Counted from the first letter of the stretch, positions 20,626 to 34,698 are shown. The stretch: 64,000 nucleotides of DNA from Yersinia ruckeri ATCC 29473 (GCF_000754815.1 NZ_KN150747.1:33647-97646); one strand, 5' to 3'. The notes: generated from the letters alone by a model not told the origin. A program made the numbers and translations.

Positions 20626-21159
20626 ATGTCTGAATTTGTAACTGTAGCTCGCCCCTACGCCAAAGCAGCTTTTGACTTTGCTGTTGAGCACCAGGCGGTT
20701 GAACGCTGGCAGGAAATGCTGGCGTTTACCGCTCAGGTAACGTGCAATGAACAGATTGCTGAATTGCTTTCCGGTGCTGTTGCGCCTGAAGCAATGTCGA
20801 AAACGTTCATCGCCGTTTGTGGTGATCAGCTCGATGTGCCCGCTCAGAACTTCATTCGAGTTATGGCGGAGAATAGCCGTTTACTGGTTCTTCCTGAGGT
20901 GTTACAGCAGTTTATTCAACTGCGTGCCTCATTGGAGGCTACCGTCGACGTTGAGGTGTTCTCAGCGAGAACACTGAACGACGAACAGCTGGCTAAAATT
21001 GCCGCTGCGATGGAAAAACGTCTGTCACGCAAAGTTAAGCTGAATTGCAAAATTGATAAGTCTGTAATGGCCGGCGTCGTAATACGTGCGGGCGATATGG
21101 TGATAGATGGCAGCGTTCGCGGTCGTCTTGAACGCCTGGCAGACGTCTTGCAGTCTTAA
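20626..21159 (+). CDS. atpH: ATP synthase F1 subunit delta
   Basis: Subunit delta caps the alpha3beta3 head and joins it to the b stalk. The 177-residue protein has an N-terminal helical bundle ([19 protein letters not shown]) and the C-terminal signature (about 135-160, [20 protein letters not shown]). A strong Shine-Dalgarno run (AAGGAGGGAGG) lies in the 14-base gap after atpF. Confidence 0.98.
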   Translation: MSEFVTVARPYAKAAFDFAVEHQAVERWQEMLAFTAQVTCNEQIAELLSGAVAPEAMSKTFIAVCGDQLDVPAQNFIRVMAENSRLLVLPEVLQQFIQLRASLEATVDVEVFSARTLNDEQLAKIAAAMEKRLSRKVKLNCKIDKSVMAGVVIRAGDMVIDGSVRGRLERLADVLQS

Positions 21160-21173
21160 GGGGACTGGAGCAT

Positions 21174-22715
21174 ATGCAACTGAATTCCACCGAAATCAGC
21201 GAACTGATCAAGCAGCGCATTGCTCAGTTCAATGTGGTGAGCGAAGCTCACAATGAAGGTACTATTGTTTCCGTCAGTGACGGGATCATCCGCGTACACG
21301 GTTTGGCCGAAGTTATGCAGGGCGAGATGATCGCATTGCCAGGTAACCGTTATGCAATCGCACTGAACCTGGAGCGCGACTCTGTTGGTGCAGTCGTTAT
21401 GGGTCCGTACGCCGATCTTGCCGAAGGCATGAAGGTTAAATGTACAGGCCGTATCCTGGAAGTTCCTGTCGGTCGTGGCCTGTTGGGGCGCGTCGTCAAT
21501 ACTCTGGGTGAACCTATTGATGGTAAAGGTCCGGTAGAAAACGACGGCTTCTCCGCTGTTGAAGCTATTGCACCGGGCGTTATTGAACGTCAATCCGTTG
21601 ATGAACCCGTTCAAACGGGTTACAAATCCGTTGATGCCATGATTCCAATCGGTCGTGGTCAGCGTGAATTGATCATCGGTGACCGTCAAACCGGTAAAAC
21701 TGCTCTGGCGATCGATGCGATCATCAACCAGCGCGATTCCGGCATTAAATGTGTGTATGTTGCTATCGGCCAGAAAGCCTCTACTGTTGCAAACGTAGTG
21801 CGTAAACTGGAAGAACATGGCGCTTTGGCTAACACCATTGTGGTGGTTGCTACCGCGTCAGAATCCGCAGCATTGCAATACCTGGCACCTTACTCCGGTT
21901 GTGCCATGGGTGAATATTTCCGTGATCGCGGTGAAGATGCGCTGATTATTTATGATGACCTGTCCAAACAGGCTGTTGCATATCGTCAAATCTCCTTGCT
22001 GCTTCGTCGTCCACCAGGCCGTGAAGCTTATCCTGGCGACGTATTCTACCTCCACTCCCGCTTGCTGGAACGTGCTGCGCGTGTCAACGCCGACTATGTT
22101 GAAGCATTTACCCAAGGTGAAGTGAAAGGTAAAACCGGTTCTTTGACCGCTCTGCCGATCATCGAAACGCAAGCAGGTGACGTTTCCGCGTTCGTTCCGA
22201 CCAACGTAATTTCCATTACCGATGGTCAGATCTTCCTGGAATCCAGCCTGTTTAACGCCGGTATTCGTCCTGCGGTAAACCCAGGTATCTCCGTATCTCG
22301 TGTGGGTGGTGCAGCGCAGACCAAGATCATGAAAAAACTGTCCGGTGGTATCCGTACCGCTCTGGCACAGTATCGTGAACTTGCGGCGTTCTCCCAGTTC
22401 GCATCCGATCTGGATGATGCTACACGTAAGCAACTGAGCCACGGTCAGAAAGTGACTGAGCTTTTGAAACAGAAACAGTATGCGCCGATGTCTGTCGCAC
22501 AACAGTCTCTGGTTCTGTTTGCTGCCGAACGTGGTTATCTGGGTGATATCGAGCTGGCGAAGGTGGGTAGCTTTGAAGCTGCGCTGTTAGCTTTTGCTGA
22601 TCGCGAGCATGCTGAGCTTCTGCAACAAATCAACCAAACTGGCGCGTATAACGATGAGATCGAGGCCAAGCTGAAAGGCATCCTCGATACATTCAAGGCA
22701 ACCCAGTCCTGGTAA
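21174..22715 (+). CDS. atpA: ATP synthase F1 subunit alpha
   Basis: Alpha subunits form the non-catalytic nucleotide sites of F1. The 513-residue protein is the E. coli length. The P-loop GDRQTGKT is at residues 169-176, and the signature [14 protein letters not shown] is at about 364-377. The N-terminal beta-barrel and C-terminal helical domain are complete. Long antisense frames over this gene are codon-bias shadows. Confidence 0.99.
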   Translation: MQLNSTEISELIKQRIAQFNVVSEAHNEGTIVSVSDGIIRVHGLAEVMQGEMIALPGNRYAIALNLERDSVGAVVMGPYADLAEGMKVKCTGRILEVPVGRGLLGRVVNTLGEPIDGKGPVENDGFSAVEAIAPGVIERQSVDEPVQTGYKSVDAMIPIGRGQRELIIGDRQTGKTALAIDAIINQRDSGIKCVYVAIGQKASTVANVVRKLEEHGALANTIVVVATASESAALQYLAPYSGCAMGEYFRDRGEDALIIYDDLSKQAVAYRQISLLLRRPPGREAYPGDVFYLHSRLLERAARVNADYVEAFTQGEVKGKTGSLTALPIIETQAGDVSAFVPTNVISITDGQIFLESSLFNAGIRPAVNPGISVSRVGGAAQTKIMKKLSGGIRTALAQYRELAAFSQFASDLDDATRKQLSHGQKVTELLKQKQYAPMSVAQQSLVLFAAERGYLGDIELAKVGSFEAALLAFADREHAELLQQINQTGAYNDEIEAKLKGILDTFKATQSW

Positions 22716-22776
22716 CGCTATGCGGCTCTGCTTTTCATTAGAGAAGCAGGCCGTCTGGCAATGAGGAGAAGCAGAA

Positions 22777-23646
22777 ATGGCCGGCGCAAAAGAGATACGT
22801 TCCAAGATCGCCAGCGTGCAAAACACGCAAAAGATCACCAAAGCCATGGAGATGGTCGCCGCCTCCAAAATGCGTAAATCGCAGGAACGCATGGCGGCCA
22901 GCCGTCCTTATGCAGAAACGATGCGTAGTGTGATTGGTCACCTCGCGTTAGGTAATCTGGAATACAAACACCCGTACCTGGATGAGCGTGAAGTTAAACG
23001 CGTTGGGTATCTGGTGGTTTCTACAGACCGTGGTCTATGTGGTGGTTTGAACATTAACCTGTTCAAAAAACTGTTGGCTGAGATGAAAGTCTGGTCCGAA
23101 AAAGGTGTCGAGTGCGATCTCGCCCTGATCGGTTCCAAAGCGGCCTCTTTCTTCGGTTCCGTGGGCGGCAATATTGTTGCTCAAGTTACTGGCATGGGGG
23201 ATAACCCTTCTCTGTCAGAACTGATCGGTCCGGTGAAAGTGATGCTGCAAGCCTACGATGAAGGCCGCTTGGACAAACTGTATGTAGTCAATAACAAGTT
23301 TATCAACACCATGTCTCAGGAACCACGGATCATGCAGCTGTTACCTCTTCCACCTGCGGAAGACGGCGAGCTGAAGCTGAAGAAAAAATCCTGGGATTAC
23401 CTGTACGAACCTGATCCTAAAGCGTTGTTGGATACTCTCCTACGTCGCTATGTGGAATCACAGGTTTATCAGGGTGTCGTTGAAAACCTGGCTAGCGAAC
23501 AGGCCGCGCGAATGGTAGCGATGAAAGCCGCCACCGATAACGGCGGTAGCCTGATCAAAGAGCTACAGTTGGTTTACAACAAGGCTCGTCAGGCCAGCAT
23601 CACTCAGGAACTCACCGAGATCGTCGGGGGAGCCTCCGCGGTTTAA
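22777..23646 (+). CDS. atpG: ATP synthase F1 subunit gamma
   Basis: Gamma is the central rotating shaft of F1. The 289-residue protein has the N-terminal coiled-coil helix ([27 protein letters not shown] in part) and the matching C-terminal helix ending [25 protein letters not shown] (about residues 77-87) is the conserved Rossmann-like core. Between this gene and atpD lies an inserted repeat element, listed separately. Confidence 0.98.
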   Translation: MAGAKEIRSKIASVQNTQKITKAMEMVAASKMRKSQERMAASRPYAETMRSVIGHLALGNLEYKHPYLDEREVKRVGYLVVSTDRGLCGGLNINLFKKLLAEMKVWSEKGVECDLALIGSKAASFFGSVGGNIVAQVTGMGDNPSLSELIGPVKVMLQAYDEGRLDKLYVVNNKFINTMSQEPRIMQLLPLPPAEDGELKLKKKSWDYLYEPDPKALLDTLLRRYVESQVYQGVVENLASEQAARMVAMKAATDNGGSLIKELQLVYNKARQASITQELTEIVGGASAV

Positions 23647-23654
23647 CCAGGCTA

Positions 23655-25185
<1,531 letters not shown>

Positions 25186-25206
25186 CGCTGTTGACTGGAG
25201 GGTGAC

Positions 25207-25629
25207 ATGGCTGCAATGACTTACCACCTGGATGTTGTAAGCGCAGAGAAAAAGATGTTCTCTGGCGTAGTACAAAAAATTCAGGTGACGGGTAGTGAAG
25301 GTGAGCTGGGTATTTTCCCTGGTCACGCCCCACTGCTCACTGCCATTAAGCCTGGCATGATACGTATTGTTAAACAGTTCGGTGAGGAAGAGTTTATTTA
25401 TCTTTCTGGCGGCATCCTCGAGGTGCAACCGAGTGTTGTAATCGTATTGGCTGACACTGCTATTCGCGGAACGGATTTGGATGAAGCTAAGGCGCTGGAA
25501 TCTAAGCGTAAAGCTGAAGCCCACATCAACAATTCCCACGGTGATGTCGACTATGCTCAGGCATCCGCTGAACTGGCGAAGGCGATCGCGAAATTACGCG
25601 TAATCGAACTAACCCGTAAAGCGATGTAA
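25207..25629 (+). CDS. atpC: ATP synthase F1 subunit epsilon
   Basis: Epsilon joins gamma to the c-ring and inhibits ATP hydrolysis through its C-terminal helices. The 140-residue protein has the beta-sandwich domain (about 1-87, with [19 protein letters not shown]) and the C-terminal helical hairpin ([16 protein letters not shown] and the [20 protein letters not shown] helix). It is the last gene of the operon, followed by a terminator. Confidence 0.98.
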   Translation: MAAMTYHLDVVSAEKKMFSGVVQKIQVTGSEGELGIFPGHAPLLTAIKPGMIRIVKQFGEEEFIYLSGGILEVQPSVVIVLADTAIRGTDLDEAKALESKRKAEAHINNSHGDVDYAQASAELAKAIAKLRVIELTRKAM

Positions 25630-25679
25630 CTGTATAGAGTCAGATAGTTTATTGCTGTCTGACTTATAGAGTAATAAGG

Positions 25680-25715
25680 TGCCAGTTAGTGAAAGCTGAC
25701 TGGCATTTTTCTTTT
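25680..25715 (+). terminator. atp operon terminator
   Basis: A stem of about 10 bp (TGCCAGTTAG 25680-25689 with CTGACTGGCA, one G-T pair) and a short loop are followed by a T-rich run (TTTTTCTTTTC) about 50 bases after atpC. Confidence 0.9.
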
Positions 25716-26193
25716 CTTCTTTTCTTCTTTTCCTTTCCCTCTGTCTCATTTAATTAATCGCGTTTATCTTGTTGTTCTATTAATAGTTAAACCATTGTTG
25801 ATGATTTCGAGCTGTTTTAGCTCATTCGTTAATTAATAATTAGGGTTATTTTTGTCAATAAATCTGGCCTATAAACAGAGCCTGTAGATAATCAGATAAA
25901 TCCGTGGCGTCACTAAGCCATTTTTTTATCGAGAGAGTTTCTTTCTGATTTGTCTTGTTTTTTATCGTAAAATAAGTGCTTTATTGCATGATAAAGTTAG
26001 TATTGATCAGTAAAAATAGCGTTAAAACGTCGTCGATTGCCGACACTTTTTTCTGCTTTTTTTGAGCTTATACATAAGTAATGCAATCCTTTAGCTATGC
26101 GGGTTTGCGGCATTTTTCGCTGAGAAATATGTAGTAATTTTATCGGTAAACGGTTTTACTTTCGTCCATTCAATGGGAGTTATCAGGTTGCTT
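25716..26193. other. atpC-glmU intergenic region
   Basis: About 480 AT-rich bases hold no convincing gene. A small inverted repeat (GAGCT-GTTTT-AGCTC, near 25809-25823) is visible. The glmU promoters must lie here; in E. coli they are controlled by NagC, but I could not assign NagC sites by eye. Confidence 0.5.
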
Positions 26194-27564
26194 ATGTCTA
26201 ACAGCACAATGAGTGTAGTTATCCTTGCCGCAGGTAAGGGAACTCGTATGTATTCCGACCTTCCTAAGGTATTGCACCCTTTGGCAGGTAAACCGATGGT
26301 TCAGCATGTTATTGATGCGGCAATGAAGCTGGGTTCCAGTAATGTGCATCTGGTTTACGGTCACGGTGGGGATTTACTGAAAAAGACGCTTAGTGATCCC
26401 GCATTAAACTGGGTATTGCAGGCAGAACAGTTGGGTACGGGTCATGCGATGCAGCAGGCTGCGCCTTATTTCTCTGACGATGAAGATATCTTGATGTTGT
26501 ATGGCGATGTGCCGTTGATCTCCGTCGATACCTTGCAGCGTTTGTTGGCAGTTAAGCCTGAAGGCGGTATTGGATTGCTGACGGTGAAATTAGGCGATCC
26601 TACCGGTTATGGCCGTATCGTACGTGAGAATGGTGAAGTTGTGGGTATCGTTGAACATAAAGATGCCAGCGAATCTCAGCGCACCATTAACGAGGTCAAC
26701 ACCGGTATTCTGGTCGCTAATGGCCGCGATCTAAAACATTGGTTGTCCATGTTGGATAATAATAATGTGCAGGGTGAGTTCTATATTACCGATATTATCG
26801 CTCTGGCTCATGCTGCGGGTAAAAAAATAGAAACGGTGCATCCTTCTCGTCTCAGTGAAGTTGAAGGTGTGAATAACCGTATGCAGTTGGCGAGTCTGGA
26901 ACGAGAATTTCAGTCAGAGCAAGCAGAGAAACTGTTGCTGGCTGGTGTCATGTTACTGGATCCAGCGCGTTTTGATCTGCGTGGTGAATTAACTCACGGC
27001 CGCGATATTACCATTGATACTAATGTCATTATCGAAGGTAAGGTCACTTTGGGTGATCGAGTTAGAGTTGGTAGTGGTTGTGTGCTGAAAAACTGTGTCA
27101 TTGGCGATGATTGTGAAATAAGCCCGTACAGTGTGCTGGAAGATGCGCGTTTGGATGCAACTTGCACCGTAGGACCATTTGCTCGCTTGCGTCCCGGTGC
27201 CGAGTTGGCCGAAGGCGCTCACGTTGGCAACTTTGTCGAAATCAAAAAAGCACGCTTGGGCAAAGGTTCTAAAGCCGGTCATTTATCCTATCTGGGTGAT
27301 GCCGAAATAGGTGCTGGGGTGAATATTGGTGCTGGAACAATAACCTGTAACTATGATGGTAAGAACAAGTTTAAAACCATCATTGGTGATGATGTTTTCG
27401 TTGGCTCCGATACTCAACTGGTTGCGCCCGTGACTATCGCCAAAGGAGCCACTATTGGTGCCGGCACTACGGTTACCCACAACGTGGCTGAGAATGAACT
27501 GGTATTAAGCCGTGTTAAACAGGTCAATATTCAGGGTTGGAAACGTCCGGCCAAAAAAATCTGA
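26194..27564 (+). CDS. glmU: Bifunctional UDP-GlcNAc pyrophosphorylase / glucosamine-1-phosphate acetyltransferase
   Basis: GlmU performs the last two steps to UDP-N-acetylglucosamine: acetylation of glucosamine 1-phosphate and uridylylation. The start at ATG 26194 ([19 protein letters not shown]) gives 456 residues, the E. coli length. The upstream ATG at 26173 would add MGVIRLL and is not supported. The uridylyltransferase domain (about 1-229) has [15 protein letters not shown] and QLGTGHA. The C-terminal left-handed beta-helix (about 250-456) has hexapeptide repeats and [12 protein letters not shown]. It is upstream of glmS in one operon. Confidence 0.98.
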   Translation: MSNSTMSVVILAAGKGTRMYSDLPKVLHPLAGKPMVQHVIDAAMKLGSSNVHLVYGHGGDLLKKTLSDPALNWVLQAEQLGTGHAMQQAAPYFSDDEDILMLYGDVPLISVDTLQRLLAVKPEGGIGLLTVKLGDPTGYGRIVRENGEVVGIVEHKDASESQRTINEVNTGILVANGRDLKHWLSMLDNNNVQGEFYITDIIALAHAAGKKIETVHPSRLSEVEGVNNRMQLASLEREFQSEQAEKLLLAGVMLLDPARFDLRGELTHGRDITIDTNVIIEGKVTLGDRVRVGSGCVLKNCVIGDDCEISPYSVLEDARLDATCTVGPFARLRPGAELAEGAHVGNFVEIKKARLGKGSKAGHLSYLGDAEIGAGVNIGAGTITCNYDGKNKFKTIIGDDVFVGSDTQLVAPVTIAKGATIGAGTTVTHNVAENELVLSRVKQVNIQGWKRPAKKI

Positions 27565-27570
27565 TTGATA

Positions 27571-27599
27571 TCCTTTCATGGTGTCATGCCATGAAAGGA
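27571..27599 (+). promoter_or_regulatory. Perfect hairpin just after glmU in the glmUS leader
   Basis: An 11-bp perfect stem (TCCTTTCATGG 27571-27581 with 27589-27599) with a 7-base loop starts seven bases after the glmU stop. In E. coli RNase E cuts the glmUS mRNA near the glmU stop, and the GlmY/GlmZ small RNAs act on the glmS leader. This hairpin may mark that processed 3' end. It lacks a strong T-run. Confidence 0.5.
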
Positions 27600-27761
27600 A
27601 TGTTTTGCTCGGTGTTTTTAGCTTTGAGTGGCTGAAAATATCAAGCAAAACATAATAATCCCCAAACTCTACAGGCTCGGGGAACCCGGAAAATCCGGAA
27701 AAATCAGGTCACTGGCATCGAATAGGTTCTTTTCAAAGAATCTAAAATAGGAATTAAACTG

Positions 27762-29591
27762 ATGTGTGGAATTGTTGGCGCAGTAGCGCAACGTGATATT
27801 GCTGAGATTCTGATCGAAGGCTTGCGCCGTCTTGAGTACCGTGGCTATGACTCTGCCGGTCTATCCGTGGTAGATAGCAAAGGTAATATGACTCGTCTTC
27901 GTCGCGTGGGTAAAGTTCAGGCTTTGTCTGATGCGGCAGAAAAAACGGAGTTACACGGTGGCACTGGTATTGCTCATACCCGCTGGGCAACCCACGGCGA
28001 ACCTTCCGAGTCGAATGCTCATCCGCATGTTTCTGAGTATATCTCCGTGGTTCATAACGGGATTATCGAAAACCACGAGCCATTGCGTGAGTTGCTGATT
28101 AGCCGTGGCTATAAGTTCAATTCAGAGACTGACACTGAAGTTATTGCTCATCTGGTGGATTGGGAACAACGGCAGGGCGGCTCTCTGTTGGAAGTTGTGA
28201 AGCGTGTCATTCCTCAGTTGCGTGGTGCTTACGGTACCGTCGTCATGGATAGCCGCGATCCAAGTACGCTGGTGGCCGCTCGTTCTGGTAGCCCGCTGGT
28301 TATCGGCTGTGGTGTAGGTGAAAACTTTATCGCTTCTGACCAACTGGCATTATTGCCAGTCACTCGCCGCTTTATCTACCTGGAAGAAGGTGATGTGGTT
28401 GAAGTTACGCGTCGTAGCGTAAAAATCTTCGATAAAAGTGGTGATGCTGTTGAACGTGCTGAAATTGAATCTCAGGTTCAATATGATGCTGGCGAAAAAG
28501 GCATTTATCGTCACTACATGCAGAAAGAAATCTATGAGCAGCCGATGGCGATTAAAAACACGCTGGAAGGCCGTTTAAACCACGGTTTGATCGATCTGTC
28601 AGAATTAGGCCCGAATGCTGATGAGCTGCTGGCTAACGTTCAACATATCCAAATCATCGCCTGCGGGACCTCTTACAACTCAGGAATGGTTTCTCGTTAT
28701 TGGTTCGAAGCTTTGGCTGGCGTACCTTGCGATGTGGAAATTGCCTCTGAGTTTCGTTACCGCAAGTCTGCGGTGCGCCCAAACAGCCTGTTGATCACCT
28801 TATCTCAATCCGGTGAAACGGCGGATACGCTGGCAGCACTGCGTTTGTCTAAGGAACTGGGTTACTTGGGTTCTCTGGCTATCTGTAACGTAGCTGGCTC
28901 TTCTCTGGTACGCGAGTCTGATTTGGCGTTAATGACCAAAGCCGGGACTGAAATCGGCGTTGCCTCAACCAAAGCTTTTACCACCCAATTGACGGTATTG
29001 CTGATGCTGGTGGCTAAAGTTGGTCGCCTGAAAGGCAAGCCGGAAAGTTTAGAGCACGACGTGGTGCATGCATTGCAGGCGTTGCCTGCACGTATTGAAC
29101 AAATGTTGTCTCTGGATAAAACTATTGAAGCACTGGCTGAAGGTTTCTCCGACAAACAGCATGCCTTATTCCTCGGTCGTGGCGATCAGTATCCGATCGC
29201 AATGGAAGGGGCGCTGAAACTGAAAGAAATCTCTTATATTCATGCGGAAGCTTATGCTGCTGGTGAATTGAAACACGGCCCGCTGGCGCTGATTGATGCT
29301 GATATGCCGGTCATTGTGGTTGCACCAAACAATGAATTGCTGGAAAAACTGAAATCCAACATCGAAGAAGTGCGTGCCCGTGGGGGGTTACTGTATGTTT
29401 TCGCTGATCAAAACGCTGGTTTTACCGACTGCGATGGGATGAAGATTATTCAGCTGCCACATGTAGAAGAGATTATTGCGCCTATTTTCTACACAGTGCC
29501 GCTACAACTGCTGTCTTACCACGTAGCCTTAATCAAAGGTACCGATGTGGATCAGCCACGTAACCTGGCAAAATCAGTTACGGTTGAATAG
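27762..29591 (+). CDS. glmS: Glutamine-fructose-6-phosphate aminotransferase (isomerising)
   Basis: GlmS makes glucosamine 6-phosphate from fructose 6-phosphate and glutamine, the entry step to amino sugars for peptidoglycan and LPS. The 609-residue protein begins [15 protein letters not shown], so Cys2 becomes the N-terminal nucleophile after methionine removal. The glutaminase domain covers about 2-240. Two SIS domains follow (CGTSYNSG near residue 301 and [13 protein letters not shown] near 348), with the C-terminal AKSVTVE tail. The 197-base leader after glmU should be the target of GlmZ-type regulation, inferred from E. coli. Confidence 0.98.
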   Translation: MCGIVGAVAQRDIAEILIEGLRRLEYRGYDSAGLSVVDSKGNMTRLRRVGKVQALSDAAEKTELHGGTGIAHTRWATHGEPSESNAHPHVSEYISVVHNGIIENHEPLRELLISRGYKFNSETDTEVIAHLVDWEQRQGGSLLEVVKRVIPQLRGAYGTVVMDSRDPSTLVAARSGSPLVIGCGVGENFIASDQLALLPVTRRFIYLEEGDVVEVTRRSVKIFDKSGDAVERAEIESQVQYDAGEKGIYRHYMQKEIYEQPMAIKNTLEGRLNHGLIDLSELGPNADELLANVQHIQIIACGTSYNSGMVSRYWFEALAGVPCDVEIASEFRYRKSAVRPNSLLITLSQSGETADTLAALRLSKELGYLGSLAICNVAGSSLVRESDLALMTKAGTEIGVASTKAFTTQLTVLLMLVAKVGRLKGKPESLEHDVVHALQALPARIEQMLSLDKTIEALAEGFSDKQHALFLGRGDQYPIAMEGALKLKEISYIHAEAYAAGELKHGPLALIDADMPVIVVAPNNELLEKLKSNIEEVRARGGLLYVFADQNAGFTDCDGMKIIQLPHVEEIIAPIFYTVPLQLLSYHVALIKGTDVDQPRNLAKSVTVE

Positions 29592-29639
29592 TTGATTTCA
29601 ATTTATTCCTCTGCAGGTTAATCCTGCTGATATTGCGCT

Positions 29640-29677
29640 AAAAATAGTCCGTTATGAAAATAATGGGCTATTTTTTT
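29640..29677 (+). terminator. glmS terminator
   Basis: A long stem with G-T pairs (AAAATAGTCCGTTA 29641-29654 with TAATGGGCTATTTT 29661-29674) ends in a run of T to 29677, about 50 bases after the glmS stop. Confidence 0.88.
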
Positions 29678-29846
29678 AATGGTAGATTAGCTGAATAGTT
29701 GTTCATTTTGACGCTCAGGTACTGGTGTTGGTCGTTATATGACAAACTGATTACAGTGCGAAAAACCCTCGGCTGTACTGATGCATTTTAGCGGAGATCA
29801 TGCTTATTGATCTTTTTTACTGATGATAAATCCTCTCTTTTTTGAA

Positions 29847-29897
29847 TTGTCATAAAACCGTCATATTTAATACATTTTTCTGTCACTAAACTGTCCT
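29847..29897 (+). promoter_or_regulatory. Tandem Pho boxes of the pst promoter
   Basis: Two 18-base PhoB sites, TTGTCATAAAACCGTCAT (29847-29864) and CTGTCACTAAACTGTCCT (29880-29897), are 33 bases apart start to start, three helical turns. Each has two TGTCA-like direct repeats with the AT spacer. They replace the -35 element, as at E. coli pstS. The -10 is probably the TATT/CATACT region just downstream, not resolved. Confidence 0.9.
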
Positions 29898-29973
29898 ATT
29901 TTCCCTCCTGCACCATACTTAATCTGATGAACACAATTTTGAGTTTGATTCCAATATCCCATTAGGAGGGATT

Positions 29974-31014
29974 ATGAGACTGATGCGTACCACCGTAGCC
30001 AGCATTGTGGCAGCGACCTTATCTATGACAACTGTGTCCGCGTTCGCTGCTGCTAGCCTGACGGGTGCAGGTGCGACATTCCCCGCACCGGTGTATGCCA
30101 AGTGGGCAGATTCTTATCAGAAAGAAACAGGTAACAAGGTTAACTATCAGGGGATCGGTTCTTCGGGTGGCGTGAAGCAAATTATCGCCAATACCGTGGA
30201 TTTCGGTGCCTCTGATGCGCCGTTGTCTGATGACAAGCTGGCGGCAGACGGTTTGTTCCAGTTCCCTACCGTGATTGGTGGTGTGGTGCTGGCAGTCAAC
30301 TTGCCGGGCGTTAAATCGGGTGAACTGACCTTGGATGGTCAGACATTGGGAGATATCTATCTCGGTAATGTGAAAAAATGGAACGATCCCGCTATTGTTA
30401 AATTAAATCCAGGCGTAAAACTGCCGGATCAAAATATCGCGGTAGTGCGTCGTGCCGATGGTTCAGGTACTTCATTCGTATTCACCAGCTATCTGGCGAA
30501 AGTGAATGCACAGTGGAAAGAGAAGATCGGTGCCGGTTCTACGGTTAACTGGCCGACCGGTTTAGGCGGTAAAGGTAATGATGGTATCGCCGCTTTCGTT
30601 CAGCGTTTACCGGGTTCAATTGGTTATGTGGAATATGCTTATGCCAAACAGAACAACTTGGCTTACACCAAATTGATTTCTGCGGATGGCAAAGCGGTCA
30701 GCCCAACGGAAGAGAATTTCAGCGCCGCAGCGAAAGGCGTTGATTGGAGCAAGACCTTTGCACAGGATCTGACCAACCAGAAAGGTGAGGGCGCATGGCC
30801 AATTACTTCTACCACCTTTATTCTGGTACATAAGGCCCAGAAAAATGCAGAGAAAGGTGCTGAAGTGTTGAAGTTCTTCGACTGGGCTTATACCCACGGA
30901 GCGAAACAAGCCAGCGAACTGGATTATGCAACATTGCCAGCCGAAGTGGTTGAACAGGTTCGTGCCGCCTGGAAAACCAATGTAAAAGACAGTTCAGGCA
31001 AAGCATTGTTCTAA
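29974..31014 (+). CDS. pstS: Periplasmic phosphate-binding protein PstS
   Basis: PstS captures phosphate for the PstCAB importer. The 346-residue precursor has a signal peptide cleaved probably after VSAFA (residue 25), giving mature [19 protein letters not shown] as in E. coli. The phosphate-binding residues lie in [25 protein letters not shown] and [12 protein letters not shown]. It is the first gene of the Pho-box-controlled operon. A hairpin behind it may keep its mRNA more abundant than pstCAB. Confidence 0.98.
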   Translation: MRLMRTTVASIVAATLSMTTVSAFAAASLTGAGATFPAPVYAKWADSYQKETGNKVNYQGIGSSGGVKQIIANTVDFGASDAPLSDDKLAADGLFQFPTVIGGVVLAVNLPGVKSGELTLDGQTLGDIYLGNVKKWNDPAIVKLNPGVKLPDQNIAVVRRADGSGTSFVFTSYLAKVNAQWKEKIGAGSTVNWPTGLGGKGNDGIAAFVQRLPGSIGYVEYAYAKQNNLAYTKLISADGKAVSPTEENFSAAAKGVDWSKTFAQDLTNQKGEGAWPITSTTFILVHKAQKNAEKGAEVLKFFDWAYTHGAKQASELDYATLPAEVVEQVRAAWKTNVKDSSGKALF

Positions 31015-31067
31015 GTCAGTCAAATACGAATAAAGCAGTTAACAGATCGATATTGTTTTCATTAATT

Positions 31068-31093
31068 GTCCCTCCCATCAAGTGGGGAGGGAC
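31068..31093 (+). promoter_or_regulatory. Hairpin between pstS and pstC
   Basis: A 9-bp perfect GC-rich stem (GTCCCTCCC 31068-31076 with GGGAGGGAC 31085-31093) has an 8-base loop and no T-run. Its position fits a REP-like 3' stabiliser or attenuator that gives high PstS and lower membrane components. Confidence 0.6.
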
Positions 31094-31119
31094 ATAACAC
31101 CCGGATGAGAAGAGAGTCT

Positions 31120-32076
31120 ATGGCTGGTTATAAGCCGACTATCAAAGCACCGAGCAAGTACGGTGACATCATTTTTGGCGCACTGGTAAAACTGGCTGCG
31201 CTGATAACCCTATTCCTGCTGGGCGGGATCATCATTTCACTGATCGTTGCTTCCTGGCCAAGTATTGAAAAATTTGGTTTTGCCTTTCTGTGGACCAAAG
31301 AATGGGATGCACCCGCTGAGCAATTCGGCGCGCTGGTGCCTATTTACGGTACGGTGGTGACTTCACTAATTGCGTTGATTATTGCCGTTCCCGTCAGCTT
31401 TGGTATTGCATTATTTTTGACCGAGCTGGCACCAAACTGGCTGAAACGCCCGTTGGGCGTCGCTATCGAACTATTGGCAGCCATTCCAAGTATTGTTTAC
31501 GGGATGTGGGGCTTGTTTGTCTTTGCGCCGCTCTTTGCCAAATATTTCCAGGAACCGGTCGGTAACGTACTTTCAGGTATTCCTATTGTTGGTGTGCTGT
31601 TCTCCGGCCCGGCGTTTGGTATTGGTATTCTGGCTGCCGGTGTGATTCTGGCGATCATGATTATTCCTTACATTGCGTCTGTTATGCGTGATGTGTTCGA
31701 ACAAACGCCGGTAATGATGAAAGAGTCAGCCTACGGCATTGGCTGCACCACCTGGGAAGTGATTTGGCGGATTGTGCTACCTTTCACCAAAAATGGGGTG
31801 ATCGGCGGCGTGATGCTGGGTCTGGGGCGCGCGCTGGGCGAAACCATGGCGGTGACCTTTATCATCGGTAATACCTACCAACTCGACAGTTTTTCGCTAT
31901 TTATGCCAGGTAACAGTATCACTTCGGCGCTGGCCAATGAGTTTGCCGAAGCCGAATCTGGCTTGCATACCGCAGCGTTGATGGAGCTGGGGCTTATTTT
32001 GTTCGTTATCACCTTTATTGTTCTGGCGTTGTCGAAGTTGATGATTTTGCGTCTGGCTAAGAAAGAGGGGCGCTAA
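31120..32076 (+). CDS. pstC: Phosphate ABC transporter permease PstC
   Basis: This is one of the two inner-membrane permeases of the high-affinity phosphate importer. The ATG at 31120 ([20 protein letters not shown]) gives 318 residues, close to E. coli PstC (319). The frame runs further upstream through the hairpin to 31066, which I exclude. Six membrane segments and the EAA loop ([20 protein letters not shown]) are visible. The stop is one base before pstA. Confidence 0.96.
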   Translation: MAGYKPTIKAPSKYGDIIFGALVKLAALITLFLLGGIIISLIVASWPSIEKFGFAFLWTKEWDAPAEQFGALVPIYGTVVTSLIALIIAVPVSFGIALFLTELAPNWLKRPLGVAIELLAAIPSIVYGMWGLFVFAPLFAKYFQEPVGNVLSGIPIVGVLFSGPAFGIGILAAGVILAIMIIPYIASVMRDVFEQTPVMMKESAYGIGCTTWEVIWRIVLPFTKNGVIGGVMLGLGRALGETMAVTFIIGNTYQLDSFSLFMPGNSITSALANEFAEAESGLHTAALMELGLILFVITFIVLALSKLMILRLAKKEGR

Positions 32077-32077
32077 T

Positions 32078-32965
32078 ATGAACACCATAGATATGCAAAC
32101 TAACCCAGCATTGCTGGAAACTCGTCGTAAAAAGCAGGCTTGGCGTCGTCAAAAGAACCGTCTGGCACTGGTTTTATCTCTGGCAACTATGGCCTTTGGT
32201 CTGTTTTGGCTGGTGTGGATTCTATTTTCCACCGTCACCAAAGGCGTTGACGGTATGTCTTTGGCGCTGTTTACCGAGATGACACCGCCACCGAATACTG
32301 CGGGTGGTGGGTTGGCTAACGCCATTGTCGGTAGTGGATTATTGATTCTGTGGGCCACTGTTATTGGTACGCCGCTGGGCATTATGGCTGGTGTTTATCT
32401 GGCTGAATACGGGCGTAAATCTTGGCTGGCGGAAGTCATCCGGTTTATCAATGATATTCTGCTATCCGCACCGTCTATTGTTGTCGGTCTGTTCGTTTAC
32501 ACCATTGTAGTGACGAGAATGGAGCATTTTTCTGGCTGGGCTGGGGTGATCGCTTTGGCGCTGTTACAGGTGCCGATTGTTATCCGCACCACGGAAAATA
32601 TGCTGAAATTAGTACCAGACAGCCTGCGTGAAGCGGCTTATGCTCTGGGAACACCGAAATGGCGCATGATTTCTGCCATCACGCTCAAAGCATCCATTTC
32701 AGGCATCCTGACGGGGATCTTGCTGGCTATCGCCCGTATCGCCGGGGAGACAGCACCGTTGCTGTTCACTTCGCTCTCCAATCAGTTCTGGAGTACCGAT
32801 ATGAGCCAGCCGATTGCCAACTTGCCAGTCACTATCTTTAAATTTGCCATGAGTCCTTTTGCTGAATGGCAGCAGTTGGCCTGGGCCGGTGTATTGCTGA
32901 TTACCCTGTGCGTTTTGTTATTGAATATTCTGGCGCGGGTTATCTTCGCGAAGAAAAAATACTGA
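32078..32965 (+). CDS. pstA: Phosphate ABC transporter permease PstA
   Basis: The second permease, 295 residues, has six membrane segments after a basic N-terminus ([13 protein letters not shown]). It carries the EAA motif [22 protein letters not shown] (split across about residues 187-208) that docks PstB. It is nearly identical in layout to E. coli PstA (296). It is tightly coupled to pstC. Confidence 0.97.
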   Translation: MNTIDMQTNPALLETRRKKQAWRRQKNRLALVLSLATMAFGLFWLVWILFSTVTKGVDGMSLALFTEMTPPPNTAGGGLANAIVGSGLLILWATVIGTPLGIMAGVYLAEYGRKSWLAEVIRFINDILLSAPSIVVGLFVYTIVVTRMEHFSGWAGVIALALLQVPIVIRTTENMLKLVPDSLREAAYALGTPKWRMISAITLKASISGILTGILLAIARIAGETAPLLFTSLSNQFWSTDMSQPIANLPVTIFKFAMSPFAEWQQLAWAGVLLITLCVLLLNILARVIFAKKKY

Positions 32966-33012
32966 TTCGTCACCCAAATTCAAAAAAGCGTAGCTTAGGC
33001 TGCGTTGGCTAA

Positions 33013-33804
<792 letters not shown>

Positions 33805-33937
33805 TTGCCTGACTCACTAGGCTATTACACTGACCCTGTAGATTTGCCTGGCTGAAAGTCGGCTTTTGGTTTAGGCATCTGCAATAGGTCGCGTTCATTA
33901 CGCCTATTGGGATAGGCTTATACGTACGGGAAGTATT

Positions 33938-34666
33938 ATGGATAACCTGAATCTGAATAAACATATCTCTGGTCAGTTTAATGCTGAGTTAGAGCATATC
34001 CGTACCCAGGTGTTAACCATGGGTGGGATGGTCGAGCAGCAGTTGACCGATGCGATTACCGCAATGCATAACCAGGATGGTGAGTTGGCGAAGCGTGTCA
34101 TTGAGGGTGATAAAAAGGTCAATATGATGGAAGTGGCGATTGATGAAGCCTGCGTGCGGATCATTGCCAAACGTCAGCCTACTGCCAGTGATTTACGCTT
34201 GGTTATGGCGATCATCAAGACAATTTCCGAGCTGGAGCGTATTGGCGATGTGGCGGATAAAATTTGCCGTACCGCATTGGAAAAATTTTCCCATCAGCAT
34301 CAGCCGCTGTTAGTCAGCCTGGAATCTTTGGGTCGTCACACTGTACAGATGCTTCATGATGTACTAGATGCGTTTGCTCGGATGGATTTGGATGAAGCCA
34401 TTCGTATTTATCGAGAAGATAAAAAAGTGGATCAGGAATATGAAGGGATCGTGCGTCAGTTAATGACGTATATGATGGAAGATTCTCGCACTATTCCTAG
34501 CGTATTAACTGCACTATTTTGCGCCCGTTCCATTGAGCGCATTGGTGATCGTTGCCAGAATATTTGTGAATTCATTTTTTACTTCGTTAAAGGGCAGGAT
34601 TTCCGCCATTTGGGTGGCGATGCTCTGGAACAACTTCTTGCTGACAATAAAGACAGTCAAAAATAA
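33938..34666 (+). CDS. phoU: Phosphate signalling protein PhoU
   Basis: PhoU is a cytoplasmic peripheral protein that keeps PhoR off when phosphate is plentiful. The 242-residue protein has two repeated three-helix PhoU domains. Each carries the metal-binding E(R)xxD pattern: [12 protein letters not shown] (about residue 96) and [12 protein letters not shown] (about 197). It is the last gene of the pst operon, 133 bases after pstB, followed by a terminator. Confidence 0.97.
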   Translation: MDNLNLNKHISGQFNAELEHIRTQVLTMGGMVEQQLTDAITAMHNQDGELAKRVIEGDKKVNMMEVAIDEACVRIIAKRQPTASDLRLVMAIIKTISELERIGDVADKICRTALEKFSHQHQPLLVSLESLGRHTVQMLHDVLDAFARMDLDEAIRIYREDKKVDQEYEGIVRQLMTYMMEDSRTIPSVLTALFCARSIERIGDRCQNICEFIFYFVKGQDFRHLGGDALEQLLADNKDSQK

Positions 34667-34674
34667 TTTCTAAT

Positions 34675-34698
34675 GCCCGGTTTTTTTCCGGGCTTTTT
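34675..34698 (+). terminator. pst-phoU operon terminator
   Basis: A GCCCGG / CCGGGC stem (34675-34680 with 34688-34693), a T7 loop and a following T-run lie eight bases after the phoU stop. Confidence 0.9.

Noticed and set aside
21156-22502. Two long antisense frames (220 and 214 codons) opposite atpA
   Set aside because: They mirror the codon bias of atpA, show no domain features and have no promoter or ribosome site. They are shadows.
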